A stretch of DNA of 14,326 bases. Origin: Thermodesulfobacteriales bacterium (GTDB taxonomy: Bacteria; Desulfobacterota; Thermodesulfobacteria; Thermodesulfobacteriales; Thermodesulfatatoraceae). The notes under the pieces are model-generated. The model ran no database searches, was not told the origin of the DNA, and worked only from the letters and a program-made list of their open reading frames with translations. Below, piece after piece: positions 7,579-14,246 of the stretch. Positions within the stretch are counted from its first letter, which is position 1. The number at the start of each line of letters is the position of its first letter. The stretch is taken from positions 1 through 14,326 of the forward strand of contig JALSPN010000085.1 in NCBI GenBank assembly GCA_026985945.1. The letters run 5' to 3'. A program made the position numbers and the translations under genes.

Positions 7579-8069
7579 TGACTTCTAGGGATCTTCTAAC
7601 CCAGAAGCTGGATCTGCTCCGAAGGCTCTGGAAAGCGCACCGCAAAACCCTGACGGAAGACCAGGAACTGAAACACCTTTTAATTTCCCATCAAAGGGCC
7701 TTCGAAAAGGCCCAGAAGGTAATGAAAGAGACGGGGGGCGAGGCCTTTTGTGCCCGCTGTGGCCGGGAAAAGCGCTCCTGTTGCGGAGAGGATATGGAAT
7801 TTCACTGTGATGACCGGCTCCTGCTGGCGAATCTCATCTGTGGAGTAGAGCTTCCTACACAAAGGACCTTTGAAAAAGGCTGTTACTTCCTCGGGAAAGA
7901 GGGCTGTCTCCTTCGTATCCGGCCTCTGATCTGCCGAAATTTTATCTGTCCAGAGCTAGCAGCCTTTCTGGGAACGAAAAAAATCGCCCTCATTCAACAT
8001 AGTCTTGAAGAAGAGGCCCGGGCCCTTTTCTTTCTGGAAGAAAGGATTTCTTGTCTTCTGGCCAAATAA
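7578..8069 (+). CDS. cysteine-rich YkgJ-like putative metal-binding protein
   Basis: A 163-residue protein with 11 cysteines. The first about 50 residues are a charged helix. The rest holds CARCG...SCC (Cys58, Cys61, Cys68, Cys69), Cys77, Cys88, GCYFLGKEGCLLR (Cys102, Cys110) and RPLICRNFICP (Cys119, Cys124). The spread of CxxC, CC and late CLL/RPxxCR elements resembles the YkgJ-type (CxxCxxCC) zinc- or iron-chelating family, although the spacing is not canonical. The function is unknown; metal binding is inferred from the cysteines. GTG at 7578-7580 overlaps the last base of the DUF1015 stop codon, and no strong SD sequence is seen, so translation probably depends on the upstream gene. The gene ends 3 bases from the convergent aldolase-like gene, leaving no room for a separate terminator. 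Confidence 0.75.
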   Translation: MTSRDLLTQKLDLLRRLWKAHRKTLTEDQELKHLLISHQRAFEKAQKVMKETGGEAFCARCGREKRSCCGEDMEFHCDDRLLLANLICGVELPTQRTFEKGCYFLGKEGCLLRIRPLICRNFICPELAAFLGTKKIALIQHSLEEEARALFFLEERISCLLAK

Positions 8070-8072
8070 ACC

Positions 8073-8654
8073 CTAAGAAAGGGGTTCAAGGTCTTTTCTC
8101 AAATTTTTTGCCAGCCATGTTACCTGCGAAACTTTCTCAAGGATCAACATGAGGTTGAAGGCTTCGGTCAGGTTTTTCCCTAGGGTAACAGCGCCGTGAC
8201 CACTTAAGATGATCACCTGGGCCTCTTTGGCTGCTTCCGAAACCCGGGCGGCCAGTTCTTCAGAGCCCGGGGGAAGAAGGGGAACTTTTGTGACCTTCTT
8301 CAGGTAAATGCGGGCCTCAGGGAGATAAAATTGGGAAAAGTCTTCCCCTGCCAGATAAAGAGCCAGAGTGTAGGGAGGATGAGCGTGTATGATGGCAGAG
8401 AGGCCTTCTCTTGCTTGATAGATGGCAAGATGCATCTTGCTCTCAGAGGAAGGGTTTTTCCCTTCGAGGAGATTCCCCTCTCTGTCTAGAACCGCAATGT
8501 CTTCCGGACGCAGCTCTTCTTTGGAGACCCCTGAAGGGGTAATAAAAATCTGATCTTTTACTTTGAGGGAGAGATTGCCTTCAGGGCCGACAAGGAGCCC
8601 GGAGCCAGCAGCCCTGCGGGCAAAATCTACCAAAGTGGTGCGCGGAAATCTCAT
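8073..8654 (-). CDS. class II aldolase/adducin family protein
   Basis: A 193-residue enzyme of the class II aldolase fold, in the same family as L-fuculose-phosphate aldolase, L-ribulose-5-phosphate 4-epimerase and methylthioribulose-1-phosphate dehydratase. It has GPEGNLSLK (23-31, the phosphate-binding loop position), ITPSGV (38-43), SSESKMH (69-75, Glu71 at the catalytic position), HAHPPY (90-95) and SGHGAVTLG (151-159). His90, His92 and His153 are the expected zinc ligands, so it should be an active metalloenzyme on a small sugar phosphate. The exact substrate cannot be told. ATG at 8652-8654 is preferred over ATG at 8672. It forms an ATGA overlap with the DUF3108 stop and has AGGAGGT 6 bases upstream, and the longer start would place that SD inside the coding sequence. 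It is the last gene of the rsmD operon. Confidence 0.88.
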   Translation of the reverse strand: MRFPRTTLVDFARRAAGSGLLVGPEGNLSLKVKDQIFITPSGVSKEELRPEDIAVLDREGNLLEGKNPSSESKMHLAIYQAREGLSAIIHAHPPYTLALYLAGEDFSQFYLPEARIYLKKVTKVPLLPPGSEELAARVSEAAKEAQVIILSGHGAVTLGKNLTEAFNLMLILEKVSQVTWLAKNLRKDLEPLS

Positions 8655-9361
8655 GGTCTGACCTCCTGACAATCGAGATTTATTAGCTGTCCTGTTACAT
8701 GCCCGATGGCCAATTCTCCCTGACTTTTGACGACTAGATTTTTGGTTTTCCAGAGAAAGGCCTTTTTGGACCGCTTGATAAGTTCGCTTTCGAAGCCGAA
8801 TTCAACCTCCAGTTTTTGGGCCGGTAAAAGGCCGCATTTGGTATTTACTTCTTCCTGTTTGAGATAACGCAGGATGGCCGGGTTGTCTTTTTTACGGGCA
8901 AAGACCCAGAAAAGATGTTTTTCTCCCGGTCTGGTAAGCTTCAGGTTCATGGTGGCGTAAAAGGCGGAAAGTTCATCGTGGACAGGGAAATGTTTGAGCT
9001 TATAAACACTTCGTTTCCCTTTTTTAAAGCGGATGACCTGGCCTCTTTTTTGATCGTAAATATATTCTTTGAGGACCTCTTTCCCTCGTCTCTTGCGCCA
9101 GATGCGGCTTTTTACAGGATAGCCATTTTTGTCAATCCAGGTTGTCCACTCGGATTTGAAAGGGAAGAAGAGCTTGACCACCCCTATAGTTTTGGACCTG
9201 GCCCGCAGTTTGATAAGAGGCCCCTCTTTCTGGATTACGAATTTGATCTTACCGGCGGTAAGGCCAAGCCAGGAAACTTTATATTTGAGGACGACCTCCT
9301 GAGCGGAAACAGGGCTAATCACAAGAAAGACAAATAGCAGACTAACGAGCAAATTTTTCAC
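8651..9361 (-). CDS. exported DUF3108 domain protein
   Basis: A 236-residue protein with an N-terminal signal peptide: MKN, a hydrophobic core at about 4-16, and a likely signal peptidase I site at SPVSA-QE (after residue 20). The mature part is beta-rich and matches the DUF3108 pattern, with LKYKVSWLGLTAGKI near the start, then repeated strands and basic loops. It is therefore expected in the periplasm or at the outer membrane. The family function is not established. GTG at 9361 is chosen because GAGGAG lies 7 bases upstream (9369-9374) and it gives a proper signal peptide. It overlaps the end of coaD by 20 bases and the start of the aldolase gene by 4. Finding an envelope protein inside an rsmD-coaD unit suggests co-transcription more than shared function. 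Confidence 0.8.
   Translation of the reverse strand: MKNLLVSLLFVFLVISPVSAQEVVLKYKVSWLGLTAGKIKFVIQKEGPLIKLRARSKTIGVVKLFFPFKSEWTTWIDKNGYPVKSRIWRKRRGKEVLKEYIYDQKRGQVIRFKKGKRSVYKLKHFPVHDELSAFYATMNLKLTRPGEKHLFWVFARKKDNPAILRYLKQEEVNTKCGLLPAQKLEVEFGFESELIKRSKKAFLWKTKNLVVKSQGELAIGHVTGQLINLDCQEVRP
8661..8667 (-). promoter_or_regulatory. SD sequence deciding the aldolase start
   Basis: AGGAGGT on the - strand lies 6 bases before ATG 8654, inside the end of the DUF3108 gene. It supports 8654 over the in-frame ATG at 8672, which lies upstream of the SD. Confidence 0.8.
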
Positions 9362-9836
9362 GCAAACGCTCCTCTACATTGGGTGGCACCAGGCCGGAGA
9401 CGTCTCCTCCGAAACGAGCCGCTTCTTTTACGATGGTAGAGCTAATAAATATCCACTTGAACCCCGGCATTAGAAAGATAGTGTCTATCTGGCGGTTCAG
9501 GCGCCGGTTCATTAAGGCCAGCTGAAATTCATATTCAAAGTCTGAAACCGCCCGCAGGCCCCTTACGATAACCTTAGCACCCTTTTGGGTGGCAAAGTCC
9601 ACCAGGAGCCCCGAAAAACTGGCCACTTCGATTCGCTCTCGACAGGGAAAGTCGGAAACGGCCTCTTTTACCATCTCAAGCCTTTCTTCCAGGCTAAAAA
9701 GGGGTTTTTTGGCCGGGTTTTCACCAATTGCGATGATAAGACGGTCAAAAATGCGAAGGGCCCTTTTGATGAGGTCGATGTGCCCGTTGGTGATAGGATC
9801 AAAGGTGCCGGGGTAAACCGCAAGAGACTCGCTCAT
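9342..9836 (-). CDS. coaD: phosphopantetheine adenylyltransferase
   Basis: Cytoplasmic enzyme of coenzyme A synthesis that transfers AMP from ATP to 4'-phosphopantetheine, giving dephospho-CoA. The 164-residue protein has the full nucleotidyltransferase signature: GTFDPITNGH (10-19, with the TNGH version of the HxGH-type motif), KPLFSLEERLEM (44-55), VRGLRAVSDFEYEFQLALMN (91-110) and ISSTIVKE (131-138). The length and all motifs are normal for bacterial CoaD. ATG at 9834-9836 overlaps the rsmD stop as ATGA and has GGAGG 5 bases upstream. The order rsmD-coaD is common in bacteria. Confidence 0.97.
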   Translation of the reverse strand: MSESLAVYPGTFDPITNGHIDLIKRALRIFDRLIIAIGENPAKKPLFSLEERLEMVKEAVSDFPCRERIEVASFSGLLVDFATQKGAKVIVRGLRAVSDFEYEFQLALMNRRLNRQIDTIFLMPGFKWIFISSTIVKEAARFGGDVSGLVPPNVEERLREKFAR

Positions 9837-10375
9837 TCTCCCCTCCGGTAGAAATGGAGCTCCGTTTGACCGTAGCGTTTTTGCCTGAATCTGGTCAAGA
9901 GGGAAGTTTCAGGGGGAAGGTCCTCTCCGGCCATCTCTTCCACTATTACCACAGCCTCTTCGTTAATAAGCTTTGGTGAAAGTTCAAGAAGTGTGCGGCG
10001 GGCCAGTCCCCTGCCATAAGGCGGCGTGATAAAGATCAGGTCAAAAGTTCCTTCTAATTTTTCAAGCCCTCGAGGGAGTTCAAGCTTAATGATACGGATG
10101 GTTTCTTCTCCGTCCAGGCGCTTAAGATTTTCTTTTACCAGCGAGAGGGCTTTCAAACTGTGATCCACAAAGACTACCTTTTTGGCCCCACGCGAAAGGG
10201 CCTCAATCCCCAGGGCCCCGGTGCCGCAGAAGAGGTCAAGCACCCGCGCGTCTTTTACTAGATTTCCCAGGGAATCAAAAAGGGCCTTGCGGACCTTGTC
10301 CATCATGGGGCGAATATCAAGGCCTTTGGGGGCAGAAAGTGAAAGACCGCGATATTTTCCGGAAGTAACACGCAT
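9833..10375 (-). CDS. rsmD: 16S rRNA (guanine(966)-N2)-methyltransferase
   Basis: Methylates N2 of G966 in 16S rRNA using S-adenosylmethionine, during small-subunit assembly. The 180-residue protein starts with the family's MRVTSGKYRG. It has RPMMDKVRKALFDSL (22-36, corresponding to RPTxDxVREALF) and the SAM-binding VLDLFCGTGALGIEAL (45-60). Motif IV reads FITPPYGRG (115-123), so the usual Asp, Asn or Ser before PPY is replaced by Thr117. The expected Glu in VREALF is Lys30. The rest is intact and of full length, so it is probably functional but with an altered active-site loop. ATG 10375 gives the canonical N-terminus, yet it has no SD sequence: the T run of the dnaK terminator ends right at the start codon. 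The gene overlaps coaD by 4 bases. Confidence 0.93.
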   Translation of the reverse strand: MRVTSGKYRGLSLSAPKGLDIRPMMDKVRKALFDSLGNLVKDARVLDLFCGTGALGIEALSRGAKKVVFVDHSLKALSLVKENLKRLDGEETIRIIKLELPRGLEKLEGTFDLIFITPPYGRGLARRTLLELSPKLINEEAVVIVEEMAGEDLPPETSLLTRFRQKRYGQTELHFYRRGE

Positions 10376-10410
10376 AAAAAGAAAAAGCGGGGGTTTAGAC
10401 CCCCGCTTTT
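10376..10410 (-). terminator. strong intrinsic terminator of the hrcA-grpE-dnaK operon
   Basis: On the - strand AAAAGCGGGGG and CCCCCGCTTTT (10400-10410 and 10383-10393) form a perfect 11-base-pair stem with a 6-base loop, followed by TCTTTTT down to 10376. It lies 16 bases after the dnaK stop. Its T run ends immediately at the rsmD start codon, so rsmD has no leader of its own downstream of it. Confidence 0.92.
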
Positions 10411-10426
10411 AAGCTCAAGCCTTTTC

Positions 10427-12352
10427 CTACTTCATTTCTTCAAAATCGGCGTCGATCACATCATCTCCGCCCTTTTTCTCTTCTCCTGCACCTCCGGTGG
10501 TTCCCGTCGTGCCAGCACCACCGGCCTGGCCAGCCTGGGCCTGCTTGTAGGCCATCTCCGCGATGCGGTAAGAGGCCTGGGTAAGCTCTTCGGTGGCCTT
10601 GCGGATGGCCTGAACATCTTCACCCTCCATAACCTTCTTGAGGGCTTCGATCTTTTCCTGAATTTCCTTGCGCAGGTCTTCAGGAACTTTGTCTCCCAGG
10701 TCAGAAAGAGATTTTTCAACCGAGTAGATGAGGCTGTCCGCCTGGTTGCGGGCCTCGATGAGCTCTTTGCGCCGCCGGTCCTCCTCGGCATGCGCCTCGG
10801 CCTCTTTGATCATCCGCTGAATTTCTTCCTCGGTGAGACCAGAAGAAGGCTGCACCACGATGGACTGTTCCTTCCCGGTAGCAAGATCTTTGGCTGTGAC
10901 GTGAAGTATTCCGTCCGCATCAATGTCGAAGGTAACCTCAATCTGTGGCACACCCCGCGGTGCAGGAGGAATGCCTACCAGCTCAAAACGGGCGATACTC
11001 TTGTTGTCTTTAGCCATGGGGCGTTCACCCTGCAGAACATGGATGGTAACCGAAGTCTGGTTGTCCGCCGCCGTGGTAAAGATCTGACTCTTGCGGGTCG
11101 GGATAGTAGTCCCCCGCGGGATGATAACCGTGAACACGCCACCCAGGGTTTCAATCCCGAGAGAGAGAGGAGTTACGTCCAGGAGAAGGACATCTTTGAC
11201 CTCTCCCTTGAGCACTCCGGCCTGAATGGCAGCTCCCATGGCCACCACTTCGTCGGGATTGACACCTTTTACGGGCTCTTTGCCGAATATCTCTTTTACC
11301 TTCCTCTGGACCGCAGGCATACGGGTCATCCCGCCTACCAGCAGGACCTCGTCAATGTCCTGAGGCGTTATGCCGGCATCTTTCATGGCTATACGGCAGG
11401 GCTCCTCCAGACGATCCAGAAGATCCGCTACCAGGCTTTCGAGTTTGGCCCGGGTAAGCTTCATAATTAAATGTTTGGGACCGCTGGCATCAGCGGTGAT
11501 AAAAGGAAGGTTAATTTCCGTCTCCTGGACGGTTGAAAGCTCGATCTTGGCCTTTTCGGCAGCCTCTTTAAGACGCTGAAGGGCCATTCGATCCTGGCGC
11601 AGGTCAATACCATGCTCTTTCTTAAACTCTTCGGCCACGTAATCCACGATGCGCATGTCGAAATCTTCACCGCCCAGGAAGGTGTCTCCCGAGGTGGATT
11701 TTACTTCAAAGACCCCTTCACCAATCTCAAGGATGGAGATATCGAAGGTGCCACCTCCGAGGTCAAAGACCGCTACCGTCCCTTCTTTCTTTTTATCGAG
11801 CCCGTAAGCAAGGCAGGCTGCCGTGGGCTCGTTGATAATCCGCAGCACGTTAAGCCCCGCAATGCGGCCTGCATCTTTGGTGGCCTGACGCTGGGTATCA
11901 TCAAAGTAAGCAGGAACCGTAATAACCGCCTCTTTCACTTCGGTGCCCAGATATTCCTGGGCGTCTTCTTTGATCTTGCGAAGGATCATGGCCGAAATTT
12001 CAGGCGGGCTGTATCTCTTGCCCCGCACTTCCACGTGAGCATCCCCATTGGGGGCCTCCACGATCTTGTAAGGCACCCGCTTGGCCCATTCCTGGACCAC
12101 CGGATCTTTGAACTTGCGCCCCATAAGGCGCTTGATACCGAAGATGGTATTTTCAGCGTTGGTAATGGCCTGCCGTTTGGCCAGCTGCCCTACCAGGATC
12201 TGGCCATCTTCAAGAAATGCCACTACCGAAGGGGTAGTGCGGGTTCCCTCCTGGTTGGGGATGACTTTGGGTTCCCCGCCTTCATAAACCGCCATACAGG
12301 AGTTAGTGGTTCCGAGGTCTATACCTAAAGGTTTGTTTGTCTTCTCACTCAT
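10427..12352 (-). CDS. dnaK: chaperone protein DnaK (Hsp70)
   Basis: ATP-dependent Hsp70 chaperone that folds and protects cytoplasmic proteins, working with DnaJ and GrpE. The 641-residue protein has IDLGTTNS (11-18), VPAYF (146-150), NEPTAA (174-179), DLGGGTFD (197-204) and VGGMTRMP (339-346). The linker [15 protein letters not shown] (387-401) leads to the substrate-binding domain. A glycine-rich tail ends in [11 protein letters not shown]. The segment at about 80-120 contains the insert typical of Gram-negative DnaKs. I chose ATG 12352 over ATG 12367: GGAGGGTGA (12357-12365) sits 8 bases before it and would otherwise be coding. The gene follows grpE by 15 bases and ends before a strong terminator. 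Long open frames on the opposite strand are a by-product of its codon pattern. Confidence 0.98.
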   Translation of the reverse strand: MSEKTNKPLGIDLGTTNSCMAVYEGGEPKVIPNQEGTRTTPSVVAFLEDGQILVGQLAKRQAITNAENTIFGIKRLMGRKFKDPVVQEWAKRVPYKIVEAPNGDAHVEVRGKRYSPPEISAMILRKIKEDAQEYLGTEVKEAVITVPAYFDDTQRQATKDAGRIAGLNVLRIINEPTAACLAYGLDKKKEGTVAVFDLGGGTFDISILEIGEGVFEVKSTSGDTFLGGEDFDMRIVDYVAEEFKKEHGIDLRQDRMALQRLKEAAEKAKIELSTVQETEINLPFITADASGPKHLIMKLTRAKLESLVADLLDRLEEPCRIAMKDAGITPQDIDEVLLVGGMTRMPAVQRKVKEIFGKEPVKGVNPDEVVAMGAAIQAGVLKGEVKDVLLLDVTPLSLGIETLGGVFTVIIPRGTTIPTRKSQIFTTAADNQTSVTIHVLQGERPMAKDNKSIARFELVGIPPAPRGVPQIEVTFDIDADGILHVTAKDLATGKEQSIVVQPSSGLTEEEIQRMIKEAEAHAEEDRRRKELIEARNQADSLIYSVEKSLSDLGDKVPEDLRKEIQEKIEALKKVMEGEDVQAIRKATEELTQASYRIAEMAYKQAQAGQAGGAGTTGTTGGAGEEKKGGDDVIDADFEEMK

Positions 12353-12356
12353 ACTA

Positions 12357-12365
12357 TCACCCTCC
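12357..12365 (-). promoter_or_regulatory. SD sequence deciding the dnaK start
   Basis: GGAGGGTGA on the - strand lies between the two possible dnaK ATG codons. It is correctly spaced for ATG 12352, which gives the usual short N-terminus before IDLGTTNS. Confidence 0.75.
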
Positions 12366-12367
12366 AT

Positions 12368-13006
12368 TTAAGAATTTTTGGAATTTTCACCGGTTTCTTC
12401 CGGGGTCTTTTTCTCTTGAGGTTTTTTAGCCACCGCTACCAGAGCAGGGCGAATCACCCGTTCGTGCAGGGTGTAACCCTTCTGAAAGGTGCGAACCACC
12501 GCCCCTTCCGGATGTTCGTGAGTTTCTTCGACCGCCAGGGCCTCGTGTAACTCGGGACGAAAGGCCTCGCCAATGGCCACTTCAAATTGTCTGAGCCCAA
12601 ATTTCTCAAGGGTTTGCAGCAAGCCCTTGAGAGTCAACTCGATACCTTCCACGATGGCTTTTACATCGTGGCTTTGTTTGGCGGCCTCAAGGGCCCTTTC
12701 CAGGTTGTCCACAAAGGGCAAAAGTTCCTTCATAAAGGTTTCAAGCGCGTATTTGAAATATTCTTCTTTCTCACGTTTAAAGGCTTTCTTAAGATTTTCG
12801 ACCTCTGCCGCATAACGGAGCATTTTTTCACGATACTCTCTGGCTTCGGCTTCTTTTTGTTTTATTAGCTCAATGAGTTCTTCCCGGCTCTCGGGATATT
12901 CCTGGCCTTCCTGCCTGACTTCTCCTTTGGCTTCCATCTTGTCATTCCCCTCCTCGGGTTTTTTCGCAGGGACACCACCACGATAGAGGTGATACACCTT
13001 ACTCAT
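12368..13006 (-). CDS. grpE: nucleotide exchange factor GrpE
   Basis: Co-chaperone and ADP/ATP exchange factor for DnaK, which forms dimers in the cytoplasm. From ATG 13006 it has 212 residues. It shows an acidic N-terminal part, a long charged helix at about 40-95 (ELIELIKQKEAEAREYREKM), LLPFVDNLERALEAA (95-109), GIELTLKGLLQTLEKFGL (121-138) and the family signature in the C-terminal beta domain (FRPELHEALAVEET, GAVVRTFQKGYTLHERVIRPALVAVAK). Two starts are plausible. ATG 13006 has AGAGGTGG 6 bases upstream but is locked in an inverted repeat. ATG 12937 (189 residues) has AGGAGG 11 bases upstream. The extra 23 residues (YHLYRGG) are not needed for the fold. It lies between hrcA and dnaK in the same operon. 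Confidence 0.95.
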   Translation of the reverse strand: MSKVYHLYRGGVPAKKPEEGNDKMEAKGEVRQEGQEYPESREELIELIKQKEAEAREYREKMLRYAAEVENLKKAFKREKEEYFKYALETFMKELLPFVDNLERALEAAKQSHDVKAIVEGIELTLKGLLQTLEKFGLRQFEVAIGEAFRPELHEALAVEETHEHPEGAVVRTFQKGYTLHERVIRPALVAVAKKPQEKKTPEETGENSKNS

Positions 13007-13025
13007 AAGCAACCACCTCTATCGT
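12980..13025 (-). promoter_or_regulatory. inverted repeat enclosing the grpE SD and start codon
   Basis: ACGATAGAGGTG and CACCTCTATCGT (13014-13025 and 12980-12991) are perfect 12-base arms separated by 22 bases. In the hrcA-grpE-dnaK transcript the SD AGAGGTGG (13014-13021) lies mostly in the 5' arm. The AUG (13004-13006) is in the loop, where CUUA/UAAG can pair around it. A second AGGTG copy (12995-12999) can pair with part of the 3' arm instead, so two structures compete. On the opposite strand the same hairpin is followed by a T run (13025-13030), as in an intrinsic terminator. The structure is seen; translational control of grpE is inferred. Confidence 0.6.
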
Positions 13026-13046
13026 TTTTTATGTTCCTGGGAAAAA

Positions 13047-14081
13047 TTAAGTACGGGGAATGAGCTTGTCCAGAAGGTGAGAGACCACCTGGGAAGTATA
13101 ATCCACCACCGGGACTACTTTGGAGTAGTTCATACGCATGGGGCCAATGACTGCCAGGCCTCCCAGGGGATATTTGGCGTGGAAGTAAGGAGAGGCCACG
13201 GCGCTCAAATTTTTGGGAGCACCAAGCCCCGTCTCCTGCCCGATGAGGATCTGAACCCCCTGCCCACCAAGGCAGCGTTCGATGATTTTGAGGAAGATGT
13301 TCTTTTCCTCAAAGGCCCGCAATAATTCTTTGAGTTTTTCAAGGTCTTTAAACTCCGGTATTTCAAGAAGTTTGCTCAAACCTTCCACGAATGGTTCTCG
13401 GGGGGAATCTTTTTCTTCAAGTTCTGCAAAGATGTTCTCAAAAAATTTCTTTTCAGCTTCTATTTCTCGCAAAAGTTCGTCCCGGGCTTCCTCCAGAGTG
13501 AGGCGAGGGAGTTTGTAATTGAGATACTCCGCCAGGCGCTCAAGGGACTTTGCAGAAACCTGAGGAGGGATTTTTAAAAGCCTGTTTACCACTGTCCCCG
13601 CTTCCGTGACAGCAACCACTAAAACCAGCCCTTTACCCAGGGGGACAAAATCAATTTTTAAAAGCCTTTCACCACCCAGTTTGGGTGCTGAAACCACGGC
13701 CGGGAAACCCGTCATCTGGGAAAGGAGGCGAGAAGCGATCTTCAGCAACTCTGAAAGGTCTTCTATTTCTTCGCTTTCAAAGGCCTCTTCAATACGCTCT
13801 TTGGCACTTTCTGGAAGAGGTTCGGTCTCAAGAAGGTTTTCCACATAATAACGAAACCCCTCTTCCGTAGGGATGCGCCCGGCAGAAACATGGGGCTGGG
13901 TCAAAAAACCCAGTTCTTCAAGGTCCGCCATGATATTGCGAATGGTAGCCGGGGAAAGAGGGGGCTTAAGACGCTTTGATACCGTCCGAGAGCCTACCGG
14001 CTCTGCGTAACGAATGTAATCTTCCACTACAATGGCAAGGACCTTTCGGTAGCGTTCTGAAAGTTCAAAGGCCTCATACAT
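13047..14081 (-). CDS. hrcA: heat-inducible transcription repressor HrcA
   Basis: DNA-binding repressor of class I heat-shock genes; in the known family it binds the CIRCE operator and depends on GroEL for activity. The 344-residue protein has the N-terminal winged-helix region YIRYAEPVGSRTVSKRL (about 18-34) and LSPATIRNIMADLEELG (41-57). These are followed by the signature SAGRIPTEEGFRYYV (about 65-79). The C-terminal GAF-like domain ends with GPMRMNYSKVVPVVDYTSQV. Length and motifs are normal. ATG 14081 has GAGGT 9 bases upstream. It is the first gene of the hrcA-grpE-dnaK operon and so is probably self-regulated, through a compact palindrome in its own promoter. Confidence 0.97.
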   Translation of the reverse strand: MYEAFELSERYRKVLAIVVEDYIRYAEPVGSRTVSKRLKPPLSPATIRNIMADLEELGFLTQPHVSAGRIPTEEGFRYYVENLLETEPLPESAKERIEEAFESEEIEDLSELLKIASRLLSQMTGFPAVVSAPKLGGERLLKIDFVPLGKGLVLVVAVTEAGTVVNRLLKIPPQVSAKSLERLAEYLNYKLPRLTLEEARDELLREIEAEKKFFENIFAELEEKDSPREPFVEGLSKLLEIPEFKDLEKLKELLRAFEEKNIFLKIIERCLGGQGVQILIGQETGLGAPKNLSAVASPYFHAKYPLGGLAVIGPMRMNYSKVVPVVDYTSQVVSHLLDKLIPRT

Positions 14082-14099
14082 ATTTCTTAAACCTCATGT

Positions 14100-14129
14100 A
14101 AATTAGCCCTTTGAGCCCTAAGATGTCAA
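14100..14129 (-). promoter_or_regulatory. candidate sigma70 promoter of hrcA-grpE-dnaK
   Basis: On the - strand a perfect TTGACA (14124-14129) is followed after 18 bases by TAATTT (14100-14105). The expected start near 14093 would leave a leader of only about 12 bases and would cut into the GAGGT SD, so the true start may differ. The palindrome at 14103-14121 fills the spacer. Confidence 0.5.
14103..14121. promoter_or_regulatory. compact CIRCE-like palindrome, possible HrcA operator
   Basis: On the - strand the site reads TTAGGGCTCAAAGGGCTAA, with dyad pattern TTAGnnCTnnnAGnnCTAA. Classical CIRCE is TTAGCACTC-N9-GAGTGCTAA. Each 9-base half here matches in 7 of 9 positions, but the halves are 1 base apart instead of 9. 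It lies between the -35 and -10 boxes of hrcA. Its role as the HrcA operator is inferred. Confidence 0.45.
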
Positions 14130-14246
14130 GAAAAGGAACGAAGGCTTACCCTCTTTTGCTTAAAATTACACTTTCCAGGGCACAAAAAACTTTTCTGTCT
14201 GCCGCGCATGGGCTATTCTTCCTTAGAAGTTTAAGGAGGACCTGAG

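Noticed and set aside
2075..8069. SNF2, DUF1015 and cysteine-rich genes as a single defence system
   Set aside because: They are separated by a 140-base gap with its own possible regulatory elements, and no nuclease, methylase, toxin or mobile-element gene is nearby, so I have no support for a joint system.
8069..8086. AACCC/GGGTT hairpin between the convergent YkgJ-like and aldolase genes as a terminator
   Set aside because: The stem is only 5 base pairs and no T run follows in either direction.
8073..8672. Aldolase starting at ATG 8672
   Set aside because: The SD AGGAGGT would lie inside the coding sequence; ATG 8654 has correct spacing and an ATGA overlap.
10790..11470. Long + strand open frames antisense to dnaK (also 11612-12328)
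   Set aside because: They lie fully inside dnaK on the other strand, have no SD or known motif, and such antisense frames are a common effect of dnaK codon bias.
12980..13025. Inverted repeat read as a CIRCE element
   Set aside because: The arms ACGATAGAGGTG/CACCTCTATCGT do not resemble TTAGCACTC/GAGTGCTAA.
12980..13030. Inverted repeat read as the terminator between hrcA and grpE
   Set aside because: In the direction of the operon no T run follows the stem; the T run is on the opposite strand only, and hrcA-grpE-dnaK are normally co-transcribed.
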